A stretch of 64,000 nt of DNA. Origin: Apostichopus japonicus. Lineage: Eukaryota; Echinodermata; Holothuroidea; Aspidochirotida; Stichopodidae. Position 1 is the first letter of the stretch; every line of letters starts with the position of its first letter. Below are positions 26,001-38,031 of the stretch, one piece after another. The translations under genes were made by a program, and so were the position numbers. The stretch covers positions 8,677,001 to 8,741,000 of the forward strand of contig NC_092570.1 in assembly GCF_037975245.1 (NCBI RefSeq). The letters run 5' to 3'. The notes under the pieces are model-generated. The model had not been told where the DNA came from. It made no database searches and worked only from the letters and a program-made list of their open reading frames with translations.

Positions 26001-28902
26001 GTGAAGCTACAAACCAAGTTATCAAAGAAAGATGATCACAAATTTTATTTATTCAAAGTGAGTGAGCTTAGTTGCTTTCGTTAGCTGTAAGGTAGCATCT
26101 TAACTGAATCTTTTCCAGATAAGTCCACATTCCTGTCAATCTCCTTAGGATCAGTTCTAAGACTAATGTGATTTGAAATGATTCAGAGTTTCTGCTGTGA
26201 GTTATTCAACCTTGTCATGTCGATCGTCTCTCTTTCTGTAAGTTTAAGTCAAGTTTATTTGCTAAAGACATTTGTTACTCACTGACAGCAATAGGGGAAA
26301 TCAGGAAGAATTGTTGGGGGTGATTAAATGAAAGAGTTATGCCTGTATTAATAAATGCAGTCAAAGCATTCCAAATGATCACTTATAACAGTACAACTCA
26401 TTACAAACTTGTCATAATAATATATAATCCAAAGGTTGAATAAGCAGGGAATAATTCAAAGCCTTAATGCTTGAAACCCAATTCACAGAGATTCAAACCC
26501 AGCCACAGGGGTTAAATTCTCTAAATAATGAGCTTTACAGGTAGCATGAATTTTTCATGTTCCCTTATGCAGTTAATTTATAAATCATTGTAGACATATT
26601 ACTGTGTTTATCTTTTTAAGTGCTTACAATTTAATTTTTTGGGGTAAAAATTTAGACTAAATTCTAGAACCTGTAAACTAAAATCATGAGATAAGCTATT
26701 CGTTCCATTTCGTACCGTAGATACTCCGAGCTCACATCTTACCTTTGACCAACGTTGCTTTCAATAAATCCGGTTCGAGCTTCATCACGGGAAGCTATGA
26801 TAGAACCTGTAAAGTCTGGGACACAGCTTCAGGAGAAGAACTGCACACCTTAGAAGGACACCGGAATGTAGTTTATGCTATTGCCTACAACAATCCTTAT
26901 GGGTGAGCACTATTTAAACTTGAAGAATATAGCTCACTGTAGTCATTTTGATATTCCTTTGAAGGTGTGTTAGATCATGGAAAGGCATGAATGGCAGGCG
27001 CGACTGGTGTGCCTCGTGTACAGGCCTCAGGTTTTACCTAGAGTTGAATGAAGCTGTTGAATGCTAAAAAATATGCTGTATTGGCCCCAAATATGCTAGA
27101 TCTACAAGTATGGTCACCTTTGGTCAAAATTCTTAAAGGGTTTTTATTACAACCTTCGAGGAAATTTTCCTCACTGGGACATTCAGTCATCTTGTGTGTT
27201 CCTTTAAAATGTCTGAGAATAATTTGGAGAGTAAAGACCTCCGGGAGGGTATTTTTTGAAAACTTCTAGCAATTTTAGTGGCAATAATTTGGTTCCTATA
27301 CTGACTACCTTTAACATTAATTCTGACCCATGTTAGTGAAAAGAGAAAATGCAACTTTCACAAAGGTTGCATCACTCATTATACGTCCAAGGTGTTTGGT
27401 CAATGGATATGCAAGTGCTGTTACTATAATACCACACCTAACACATGAATGTGCTTTCACCTTAATATGATTCCTTATACATGAATATGTTGTTACTTTA
27501 AGATACCTTAACATTTTTTATGTTATTCTTCCCCCACTGGTAAATTACCTATAATATTCTGCTAACACACTATTTATATCTGAAAATTATGAATAAGGTA
27601 CTTGATCAGGTTTTTATGTTTTTTTTTTGCTTTATAACATATAACAGGGACAAAATTGCAACAGGATCCTTTGATAAGACCTGCAAACTGTGGAGTACGG
27701 AGGATGGTAAATGCCATCACACCTATAGAGGACATACTGCTGAGATTGTAAGATTTATCAATAATTCATATTTTTTAATGATTCTTTGCTTCTGCATTAA
27801 AGTTTTACTACCCATTACCTTTCATACCCCTCCTCCCCCCCCCCCTTCCTGTAACTTTGCATCTCTGCTTTTTTTTTAAGGCTAACATCACTACTTTATT
27901 TGGGAAGTAATGTCTCCATCATAATTGCCGGCAATTCAAACATTTTTCATGATGCATAATTAATCCATGGCTGTCAAATACTTGAAAACATGTTAGCATT
28001 CTACAATTACTTTTATGTACACTAGGTATTCTCTGCATGGCCTTGTGTGTTACAAACATCTCTGTGTGAAATGATTTCTGTGCGCATTATACATGGATCA
28101 TATATATATTTATTTAGAAATATCACTGAATTGGGATAAATAAATAGTGACCCCTAAAACCTTAACATCAAACAACCAGAGATTGTTGCATATAGGTAAT
28201 TGTAAAGAAATGGGAGAGAGAGTTTCGCACTTATGAAGATATTTCTCCACCTGTTGCAAGAATTTAATCTTATTGAAAAATTCATTTGTATTTGGAATAC
28301 CACTGTCCATTTTTTTCTGATAAATATAACACTTATAAAATATAACACTTGCTACTCTTCTGAAGTAGCAAGGGGAGGTATTCTACCAGAGATGAGACCT
28401 ATTATGGACATGTAGTTGTTATTGTGTAAGTATCTATCTGGACTGCTTCTTGGAAGCATCATGAACTCATGTTTTGTATCGATAGCATCAGTCGACTGTC
28501 TTTTTTGGTATTGTAATACAATGACAGTAATATTAATTTCATAATGGATTTCCATTTCTATCTCTCTCTCTACCAGGTCTGTTTGTCCTTCAACCCACAA
28601 AGCACACTAATAGCTACAGGTAGCATGGATCACACAGCTAAACTGTGGGACGTAGAGAAAGGCAATGAAGTTAGAACATTATCTGTAAGTTGACATCTTA
28701 TCTTACACTAGATGAAGTTAGTCAGTGATCCTGCTTTCTTGCTCTTTTATCCAAACTTGGAATGCAAATTCTGGAACATCAGTTGTGTTACTCAAAACAA
28801 AAGTATAGTTTTGGGGGTGTTCATTGGGTTGTAATTCTAGTGTTAGTTGACTATACCCATCTGTTTGTTGTGTTTTGTTTGCTATTTATTCATATTTATA
28901 TC

Positions 28903-28952
<50 letters not shown>

Positions 28953-29257
28953 GGTGTCCGCATATAAAGCGGGAGGCCGGGTTCGAATCCCTTTGCCGGC
29001 TGTGGGGTTTAGAAATGAGATTGAGTCGAGTTGGATTGAATCAAGAGAAATATGTCACCAAACAGGGCTAGCATTGTTCGATACAGGTTGCAAAAGCCTA
29101 CAGTGGAATGACAGCCTTCCTTTCTAGTTTCAAACCTCTGGATATACAATCAGTGTCCATAGCTGGTTAGGGTGTCTACATATGAAGCAGGAGGCTGTGG
29201 TTCGAATCCTGTGGGGGTTTGAAGTTTTTTTAACTGTTCTTGATTTATATATAATTA

Positions 29258-29302
<45 letters not shown>

Positions 29303-32300
29303 GGATTTATAGATATATATGAATACATATATATATATACATGAAAAAAAATAAATGAGTGTCAAATCTGGTGAGGACATAAGGAAAATTTCTGTACTGA
29401 GACGCAAACCTGGAAATAGATTTCTGGAAAGGATCTAGTTTGTTCCACAGCAGTGCACCACATTTATCATGTAAGCTGTGGCTCCAGATGTGGTCATGTG
29501 ACGTCTAGCTTTACAACCAGCCCAGGGTGTCTACATGGATCATCCGATCAGATAAAAGGCAAGAGTTTAAAACCGCCAATAATTGGAATATTCGGCATGA
29601 ATGTTACATCAAGGATAAAAGTAATTAACGTGACATAATTGATGAATATTTCAGTGTATGATTTCTCTATTGCTTTCCTTCATTAGGGGCACACGGCTGA
29701 GATAATCTCACTGTCCTTCAACACCACTGGTTCTCACATCATCACTGGTTCTTTTGACCACACTGTAGCTCTCTGGGATATCCATGCTGGAAGGTTAGTT
29801 TTATGTAATCAGATCAGTGTAGAATATTTTACGCACACTATAACCCTGGAATGCATAAAACAGGATATTTGTGTGGCTGGAGGAGAGTAATAGGCAGGGC
29901 TGATGCCTTTCATAACTTTATGCTTGGCTTCTGTTTTTTTTTCCAGCTATGTGCTCTGCAATATGTACAGTAATATGCATAATAAGATGTATAGCAAATG
30001 TGCAATAATTTGAACGGTGATGTGTTCAGTAAATATGTACAATAACATGGACAGTAATATGTGTAATGATGTACAATAGTGAATGCATTGATATATGCGA
30101 TAAGATTCTACATCATGTAGAATAATGTACTATTAGCATGAGCACCTTCGGGCGGATACTTGCACTATACAAAGTGTCCATTTATATTATTATTATTAGT
30201 ATTAAATGTACAGTAGTATGCACATTAATATATGTAATTATGTGCACAGTAATACCTATAATGACGTACACAGTAATATGCACAATAAGATGTACAGCAA
30301 ACGTACAATCTTTTGAATGGTGATATGTACAGTAATATGTACAGTAATATGTGTAATGATGTGCACAGTAATACCTGTAATGATGTACACAGTAACATGC
30401 ACAATTAAATCCAGCAAATGTACATAATTAGAATGGTGATATGTACAGTAATATGTGTAATGATGTGCACAGTAATACCTATAATGACATACACAGTAAT
30501 ATGCACAATAAAATCCAGCAAATGTACATAATTAGAATGGTGATATGTACAGTAATATGTGTAATGATGTGCACAGTAATACCTTTAATGACGTACACAG
30601 TAATATGCACAATAAAATCCAGCAAATGTACATAATTAGAATGGTGATATGTACAGTAATATGTGTAATGATGTGCACAGTAATACCTATAATGACATAC
30701 ACAGTAATATGCACAATAAAATCCATCAAATGTACATAATTAGAATGGTGATATGTACAGTAATATGTGTAATGATGTGCACAGTAATACCTTTAATGAC
30801 GTACACAGTAATATGCACAATAAAATCCAGCAAATGTACATAATTAGAATGGTGATATGTACAGTAATATGTGTAATGATGTGCACAGTAATACCTTTAA
30901 TGACGTACACAGTAATATGCACAATAAAATCCAGCAAATGTACATAATTAGAATGGTGATATGTACAGTAATATGTGTAATGATGTGCACAGTAATACCT
31001 ATAATGACATACACAGTAATATGCACAATAAAATCCATCAAATGTACATAATTAGAATGGTGATATGTACAGTAATATGTGTAATGATGTGCACAGTAAT
31101 ACCTATAATGATGTACACAGTAATATGCAGAATAAAATCAAGCATATGTACCATAATTTGAATGGTGATATGTACAGTAATATAATATACTTTTATGATG
31201 CATAGTTATATGTACAATAGCATGCACAGTTAATATGTATAATGATATGCATAGCATTATGTATCATAATATGCACAGTACTATGTGTACTAATGTGCAC
31301 AGTAATATGCGCAATCAGATGTATATACAGTAAGATGGCTGAGTACAATAGTGTGTAAACTTAATATGTGCAATGAGATGTACGACATCATGTAGCATAA
31401 TATCAACAGTAGTATGCACAGCAATATGTACAAAAAGATGTACAGCAAATGTACAATAATTTGAATGGTGATATGTACAGTAATATGTACAATAGCGTGC
31501 AAAGTAATATGTACTATATTATGCACAGTAAAATGTGTAATGATGTGCACATCAATATGTACAGTTATATGCATAGTCATATGATGTGTGGAATAATGTA
31601 TACATAGATGTACAATACAATGCAGGACATCATGTAGAATAATATGTAGGATAATATGTAAAGTAGCATGGACAGTAATGTGAACATCAAAAAGATGCAC
31701 AGTAATATGATTTGTACAATAAATGTATACATTGATATGTACAATAAGATGAACAATATATTTTATGTATGATATTATGTAAAGTATATCATGTGTAAAT
31801 TTTTCTAATAATAAGTGCAATAACAAGTAGGTAATATGTGAATTATTCTTACTTGCAGTGTGTTATTTTTTCCACTTCAGGCAAGTTCATACCTTCATCG
31901 GTCATCGCGGAGAGATCAGTTCTGCCCAGTTTAACTTTGACTCCTCAATGGTGGTTACAGCATCCATGGATAAAACCTGTAAGCTCTGGGACGTTAGGAC
32001 AGGACAGTGTACCGGTACCTTCAGTGGCCATGAAGATGAGATTTTAGATGTTGTATTTGATAGCACAGGACAGCATATAGCATCTGCATCAGCTGATAGT
32101 AAGTTCCACAGATAACACCTGTATTAGCTGATAGTAAGTAACACAGATAACATCTGCATCAGGTAGTAGCACATAACATCTGCATCAGCTGATAGTAAGT
32201 AACACAGATAACATCTGCATCAGCTGATAGTAAGTAACACAGATAACATCTGCATCAGCTGATAGTAAGTACCACAGATAACATCTGTATCAGCTGATAG

Positions 32301-35300
32301 TAAGTAACACAGATAACACTTGTATCAGCTGATAGTAAGTAACACAGATAACATCTGTAACAGCTGATAGTAAGTAACACAGATAACATCTGTATCAGCT
32401 AAGAGTAAGTAACACAGATAACTTCTGCATCAGCTGATAGTAAGTAACACAGATAACATCTGCATCAGCTGATTGTAAGTAACACAGATAACATCTGCAT
32501 CAGCTGATAGTAAGTAACACAGATAACATCTGTATCAGCTGATAGTAAGTAACACAGATAACACTTGTATCAGCTGATAGTAAGTAACACAGATAACATC
32601 TGTATCAGCTGATAGTAAGTAACATAGATAACATCTGTATCAGCTGATAGTAAGTAATACGGATAACTTCTGCATCAGCTGATAGTAAGTAACACAGATA
32701 ACATCTGCATCAGCTGATAGTAACACAGATAACATCTGCATTAGCTGATAGTAAGTAACACAGATAACATCTGTATCAGCTGATAGTAAGTAACACAGAT
32801 AACATCTGTATCAGCTGATAGTAAGTAACACAGATAACATCTGTATCAGCTGATAGTAAGTAACATAGATAACATCTGTATCAGCTGATAGTATGTAATA
32901 CGGATAACATCTGCATCAGCTGATAGTAAGTAACACAGATAACATCTGCATCAGCTGATAGTAACACAGATAACATCTGCATTAGCTGATAGTAAGTAAC
33001 ACAGATAACATCTGCATCAGCTGATTGTAAGTAACACAGATAACATCTGCATCAGCTGATAGTTAGTAACACAGATAACATCTGTATCAGCTGATAGTAA
33101 GTAACACAGATAACATCTGTATCAGCTGATAGTAAGTAATACAGATAACATCTGCATCAGCTGATAGTAAGTAACACAGATAACATCTGTATCAGCTGAT
33201 AGTAAGTAACACAGATAACATCTGTAACAGCTGATAGTAAGTAACACAGATAACATCTGTATCAGCTAAGAGTAAGTAACACAGATAACTTCTGCATCAG
33301 CTGATAGTAAGTAACACAGATAACATCTGTATCAGCTGATAGTAAGTAACACAGATAACATCTGTATCAGCTGATAGTAAGTAACACAGATAACATATGC
33401 ATTAGGTGATAGTAAGTAACACAGATAACATCTGCATCAGCTGATAGTAAGTAACACAGATAACATCTGCATCAGCTGATAGTAAGTAATACGGATAACA
33501 TCTGCATCAGCTGATAGTAAGTAACACAGATAACATCTGTATCAGCTGATAGTAACACAGATAATATCTATATCAGCTGATAGTAAGTAATACAGATAAC
33601 ATCTGCATCAGCTGATAGTAAGTAATACAGATAACATCTGCATTAGCTGATAGAAAGTAACACAGATAACATCTGCATCAGCTGATAGTTAGTAACACAG
33701 ATAACATCTGTATCAGCTGATAGTAAGTAACACAGATAACATCTGTATCAGCTGATAGTAAGTAATACAGATAACATCTGCATCAGCTGATAGTAAGTAA
33801 TACAGATAACATCTGCATTAGCTGATAGTAAGTAACACAGATAACATCTGCATCAGCTGATTGTAAGTAACACAGATAACATCTGCATCAGCTGATGGTA
33901 AGTAACACAGATAACATCTGCATCAGCTGATGGTAAGTAACACAGATAAAATATGTATCAGCTGATAGTGAGTAACACAGATAACATCTGCATCAGCTGA
34001 TAGTTAGTAACACAGATAACATCTGCATCAGCTGATAGTAAGCAACACAGATAACATCTGTAGCAGCTGATAGTTATTAACACAGATAACATCTGCATCA
34101 GCTGATAGTAAGTGACACAGATAACATATGCATTAGCTGATAGTAAGTAACACAGATAACATATGCATCAGTTGATAGTAAGTAACACAGAAAACATCTG
34201 TATCAGCTGATAGTAACACAGATAACATCTGCATTAGCTGATAGTAAGTAAAACAGATAACATCTGCATCAGCTGATAGTAAGTAACACAGAAAACATCT
34301 GTATCAGCTGATAGTAACACAGATAACATCTGCATCAGCTGATAGTAAGTAACACAGATAACATATGTACCAGTTGATATTAAGTAAACAGATAACATCT
34401 GCATCAGTTGATAGTAAGTAACACAGATAACATCTGTATCAGCTGATAGTAAGTAACACAGATAACGTCTGCATCAGCTGATAGTAAGTAATACAGATAA
34501 CATCTGCATCAGCTGATAGTAAGTAACACAGATAACATCTGTATCAGCTGATAGTAAGTAACACAGATAACATCTGTATCAGCTGATAGTAAGTAACACA
34601 GATAACGTCTGTATCAGCTGATAGTAAGTAACACAGATAACACTTGTATCAGCTGATAGTAAGTAACACAGATAACATCTGCATCAGCTGAAAGTAAGTA
34701 AATAAAATATTGTCTCTTCTATGTTATTAACAGCTTCATCCAATGCAGGAAACTGTGTGTCTTTCAAAATAACTGTACCCAAACTTTGTTTCATTTGGAA
34801 ATGTTTAAATTACTGTGCTACGTTCAACATTCCCGTTTGATTGTTGTTGACTTAAGTAGCAGATTGTGTTTGCAGAGACATTCTAGAGACATAACACAAA
34901 ATGCCATCTTTAATAATGAAATATTTCTATATACATGAATTTACAAGATTGGAAGCATAGTGTGAAAAAACAATGAATAAGTAATAATAAAGTTTCTTCT
35001 GTTTATTCTTCTTTCTTAAGGTACTGCCAGGATCTATAATGCTGTCACACAGACTTGCATGGCCAAACTAGAGGGACATGAAGGTGAAATATCAAAGGTA
35101 TGCGCTGTTCTTCCTTCAAAGATGTTGTATCAGCTCTTAAGATTAAAATATCAGCATAGGATGTTATGACCACGAATTGTAAAAGTGTTACTTGATGGTT
35201 TCACATGAATATCTCTGTCTTCCTATTCCAATGTGACTCTCATATTCTAGAATATGTCTTATGGCTTTGTTTGAAGGTCCATCGTTCTTGATTAACGTGA

Positions 35301-36192
35301 TCCACAGGAGTAGTTTCTGGTAGTCGAGAAATTAGGACCATCTGTGTATAAATCCATGCAATAACCTTGACATTGTTTTGACATTGACACCCCATCATCA
35401 GGTGGCCTTCAACTCCCAGGGTACTCAGATACTGACAGCCAGTGCCGATAAGACGGCCCGTATTTGGGACCCGAACACTGGACAGAATATGCAGGTACTA
35501 GAGGGCCATACGGACGAAATCTTCAGCTGCTCTTATAACTATGAAGGGAACATCATCATCACAGGTAAAGCACTGTCACACTAATGAACAAACTTATCAG
35601 AATTAGGGCTGTTTAAAGCTTGTCATGAAGTTAACACAACAAATGACAAAGTGCATGAATTATGTTCATTATGTATATGACCAATATACTTTAACATGAC
35701 TGTAAGTTTCAGCAGTGAATATACATTGTTCTTTTCTTTTGTAATCATGTGACATAAATTACCTGTAGTGGCTGTTTTTTGTTTTATCACCCCTAAAAAT
35801 TACGTAGTGGATATTCGTTTTACTTATCACCCCTTAAAATTACCTAGTGGGTATTCATTTTGCTTATCACCCCTGAAAATCACCTAGTGGGTATTTTTCG
35901 TTTTGTTTATCACTCCTTGAAACTTCCACAAGGAAAAATTTGGCATATAAAGACTCATGAAGACTATAAAATCAGTCAGGTACAGAAAATTTGTACATAT
36001 TTGAATATCTACATCATTTGCATTTGTCCTATTATTCCAGCCATACTGTGTATTCTCTTACCATCAACTATTATGAAACATATTCATACAGTGAAAGTAA
36101 ACAAACTTTCAGTTATAAGCTAATCGTAACAATGTTTATCTTGTTGCATCTTTTCAGGGAGTAAGGACAACACTTGTCGCATCTGGCGATGA
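22993..36192 (+). CDS. DAW1: DAW1 (WDR69), dynein axonemal assembly factor with WD repeats, complete, 11 coding exons
   Basis: Family role (established): a cytoplasmic WD40 protein needed to deliver or assemble axonemal dynein arms in motile cilia. Seen here: exons 22993-23032, 24293-24365, 25913-26057, 26721-26902, 27648-27747, 28577-28684, 29687-29793, 31881-32098, 35021-35097, 35402-35564 and 36158-36192. All have GT-AG borders and compatible phases, and they join into 1,248 nt (415 residues plus TGA), the length I recall for vertebrate DAW1. The N-terminus ([14 protein letters not shown]) is typical of the family. Eight WD repeats follow, with strand-d motifs such as [54 protein letters not shown] and a terminal DNTCRIWR. 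The start is the only ATG giving the conserved N-terminus. Odd points: introns 7 and 8 are filled with tandem arrays, and the intron 8 array copies the exon 8 donor. The gene is convergent with the FMR1 homologue, with 6.6 kb between stop codons. Confidence 0.96.
23520..23920 (+). repeat. Diverged tandem duplication in DAW1 intron 1
   Basis: Two copies of about 190-200 bp share ACTGTCACAAAGGAAATACA and TTTAACATCCNTTGATAAAG. No gene. Confidence 0.75.
24293..24365 (+). CDS. DAW1: DAW1 exon 2
   Basis: Acceptor CAACAG, donor GTAAGT. Encodes [20 protein letters not shown] and the start of the ELSPE motif, characteristic of the DAW1 N-terminal region ahead of the propeller. Confidence 0.93.
24695..24995 (-). 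repeat. Dispersed repeat in DAW1 intron 2, inverted partner of 20192-20505
   Basis: Shares ACGGTAGCAAGCTGTGTGTG and ATTGAAGACTCGCCC with the other copy. The weak open frame across it (24694-24912, - strand) belongs to the repeat. Confidence 0.75.
25913..26057 (+). CDS. DAW1: DAW1 exon 3
   Basis: Acceptor TTCTTAG, donor GTGAGT. Encodes the helical region with the REPLITPNR motif and ends in YLFK just before the WD propeller. Confidence 0.95.
26721..26902 (+). CDS. DAW1: DAW1 exon 4
   Basis: Acceptor ACCGTAG, donor GTGAGC. Encodes WD repeat 1 ([11 protein letters not shown]) and the GH dipeptide of repeat 2 ([18 protein letters not shown]). Confidence 0.95.
27648..27747 (+). CDS. DAW1: DAW1 exon 5
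   Basis: Acceptor TAACAG, donor GTAAGA. Encodes [13 protein letters not shown] (WD repeat 2) and YRGHTAEI. Confidence 0.95.
28577..28684 (+). CDS. DAW1: DAW1 exon 6
   Basis: Acceptor TACCAG, donor GTAAGT; 36 codons in phase 0. Encodes [20 protein letters not shown] and then AKLWD (WD repeat 3). Confidence 0.95.
28905..29010 (+). mobile_element. tRNA-derived SINE fragment with TA microsatellite, DAW1 intron 6
   Basis: A TA run (about 28910-28950) abuts TAGGGTGTCCGCATATAAAG and a B box GGTTCGAATCC, shared with 2491-2582. Confidence 0.65.
29160..29300 (+). mobile_element. tRNA-derived SINE copy with TA microsatellite, DAW1 intron 6
   Basis: Contains GGTTAGGGTGTCTACATATG, the B box GGTTCGAATCC, and the family tail GAAGTTTTTTTAACTGTTCT, followed by a TA microsatellite near 29262-29300. 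Confidence 0.7.
29687..29793 (+). CDS. DAW1: DAW1 exon 7
   Basis: Acceptor CATTAG, donor GTTAGT. Encodes [12 protein letters not shown] and [10 protein letters not shown] (WD repeat 4). Confidence 0.95.
30310..31160 (+). repeat. 104-bp tandem repeat in DAW1 intron 7
   Basis: About eight units with period 104 bp built from ATGTACAGTAATATG-type submotifs. Diverged submotifs extend over about 29950-31830. The open frames here are by-products of the period and have no family support. Confidence 0.9.
31881..32098 (+). CDS. DAW1: DAW1 exon 8
   Basis: Acceptor CACTTCAG, donor GTAAGT. Encodes WD repeat 5 ([10 protein letters not shown]) and most of repeat 6 up to IASASAD. Its last 18 bases are the first part of the intron 8 tandem repeat unit. 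Confidence 0.95.
32081..34701 (+). repeat. 35-bp minisatellite in DAW1 intron 8, seeded by the exon 8 donor
   Basis: About 75 near-identical head-to-tail units, mostly 35 bp with some 31-bp variants lacking TAAG. Each unit runs CATCTGCATCAGCTGATA, then GTAAGTAACACAGATAA. The first unit includes the last 18 coding bases of exon 8 and its GTAAGT donor, so nearly every unit repeats the authentic 5' splice site. There are no spacers, so it is not a CRISPR-like array. Confidence 0.97.
35021..35097 (+). CDS. DAW1: DAW1 exon 9
   Basis: Acceptor TTCTTAAG, donor GTATGC. Completes WD repeat 6 (STARIYN) and encodes [11 protein letters not shown]. Confidence 0.94.
35402..35564 (+). CDS. DAW1: DAW1 exon 10
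   Basis: Acceptor CATCAG, donor GTAAAG. Encodes WD repeat 7 ([10 protein letters not shown]) and [18 protein letters not shown]. Confidence 0.95.
36158..36192 (+). CDS. DAW1: DAW1 exon 11, terminal
   Basis: Acceptor TTTTCAG. Encodes [11 protein letters not shown] and the TGA stop at 36190-36192, closing the last WD blade. A palindrome resembling an RFX site starts 17 bases after the stop. Confidence 0.94.
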
Positions 36193-36208
36193 TGATGATG
36201 AGGTCACA

Positions 36209-36222
36209 GTTACTATGGTAAC
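36209..36222. promoter_or_regulatory. X-box-like palindrome just after the DAW1 stop
   Basis: GTTACTATGGTAAC differs by one base from the palindromic RFX consensus form GTTACCATGGTAAC. It starts 17 bases after the stop codon and is probably inside the 3' UTR. Confidence 0.4.
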
Positions 36223-36394
36223 TGCTATCAATTGTGAGAATGTTCTCTGTGTTTACTAGACAGATGTCACCCAGCTTTCAAAGTCATCTGCAGGCCAGTT
36301 TTATGTCAGCTTGAATTGGGTGAAATAGTTTGCAGGTTCCAAAGAAGAACTAATGTTTTTTGTTATTTACTCTGCTAAACAATTAATATGTAGC

Positions 36395-36640
36395 GCCAAG
36401 CATAATATCTTGACTCTGTAATATGTAAATGAGGTATACTTGCTTCTTAGTCCATATATTCACTGTGCTACCATTTTGTATTTAGAGCCAAATCTATGCT
36501 AATAAGTAGAATATGCATAATATCTTGACTCTATAATATGTAAATGAGGCATATTTGCTTCTTAGTCCATATATTCACTGTGCTACCATCTCGTATTTAG
36601 AGCCAACTCTATGCTAATTAGTAGACTATGCATAATATCT
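36395..36640 (+). repeat. Tandem duplication of about 120 bp, DAW1 downstream region
   Basis: GCATAATATCTTGACTCT and CTTAGTCCATATATTCACTG occur twice in tandem, with a partial third start at 36630. Possibly within the 3' UTR. Confidence 0.85.
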
Positions 36641-38017
36641 GGTGTTTCTATAACATATGTCAAAATAGGCATCTTTTACTTTGGCTTTTGTGTTTATTCA
36701 TGTAAGAGTGAGAACGTGTCATAGTTATTTGCCTTAGACCTGTTTACATTTTTCCTTGATATGTTTGTGGACATGTATCTGTAATAGGTTACTAGTATTT
36801 ACTGCTCACATGTATTCTCTCACTACAGCAAAATTATATGTTTAATCTATTGTTCAACCAACGTATAATGATGCTGTTAATAACTTCTGGCCAGAACTAA
36901 ATTGCTCAAATTTGAAAAAAAAATGGCTAGATGTAGCCTTTCTGGAAGATGTAAATAATAATAATAATGGTGATTTGGAAAAAAACTCGCATATTCACCT
37001 GGAAGGGTGCTCAAGGCACTGGAGAGTCCATTTTCTGTAAACTGTAAACTCTAAGTTCATCCCTCAAGACCTATCAGGTTGATTATAGTATCTTTACAAT
37101 TTTTCGATGTGTATCTATCTTCCAAATTCTGTTCAAATATGTCATTTTTGTGTAGTCATTCATTACCTAAGTTTCTAATGTAGTTAAATAATTTGTATTC
37201 TAAATCAGCCATAAAACCAACAGTTAGTTGAAATTTCTTCATCAAGAGACCAAATGTCATTCCAAATTTAACTATTTATCTTTTCACAATAGGTTAATTT
37301 ACTTCTTGATTTTTCTATATGAATAACAATTTTTGTTCTATCAAAGTTAAATGACTCAGTGTGAATACAAGCCTAAGTGCCATTTTGTACTATAGGGATT
37401 CACTGTAACCTTATAATGCAGTTATCTTCCATTCACGATTTCTTCCTGTGATCTCAATTCAAATCCTTCTCCGATCAAGTTATTATCCAATGGTAGCCTT
37501 GGGCACACATTAATATCACCTTGAATGTTTTATACATTTTTCAATATCTTTCATGTCACATTTGTAAAATTTCACCTTGAATGCTGTAAAACCTTCAAAC
37601 CTATACACCTTGGAATGAGCCTTGATATTTTTGCCCTTAGGTGTTTCACTACTTTTTGTAACTGTGATCATATGTGACTTTGTATATTATGTTTTTCAAA
37701 TGTGTTGCAATACTGTCAAATTAGAATTGTTCAATAGGAAGGCAGAGATAAAGTGAAAATAGTAATGGCAATGTTTTAGTATTGCAGTGAATATTTAAGC
37801 TTGGGGTGGGGGGGGGGGAGTGGGGGAATGAGGCAGGGGGATAATGGATGAGATTTATTGTCGTCTGTTGAATTTGCTTGGTAATGGTATTTTGCTGTTA
37901 GATAATTGATTTGAGTGTGTACATGTGTAATGTTATCAGGCTGTTAGAATGTTATAATTCCACATAACTTGTACTTCTTACACCATATATGTTTGGGACG
38001 TTAACATGGGAATATTA

Positions 38018-38031
38018 GTTACCATGGTAAC
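38018..38031. promoter_or_regulatory. Perfect X-box palindrome downstream of DAW1
   Basis: GTTACCATGGTAAC, a perfect 14-bp palindrome matching the RFX X-box consensus, 1.8 kb after the DAW1 stop. RFX factors control motile-cilia genes (established); action on DAW1 from here is inference. Confidence 0.45.

Noticed and set aside
31290-31826. 178-residue open frame on the - strand
   Set aside because: His/Ile/Val-rich low complexity from the ATGTAC-type repeats of DAW1 intron 7; no domain.
32081-34701. CRISPR-like appearance of many identical short repeats
   Set aside because: Units are contiguous without unique spacers and sit in an intron of an animal gene, so this is a minisatellite.
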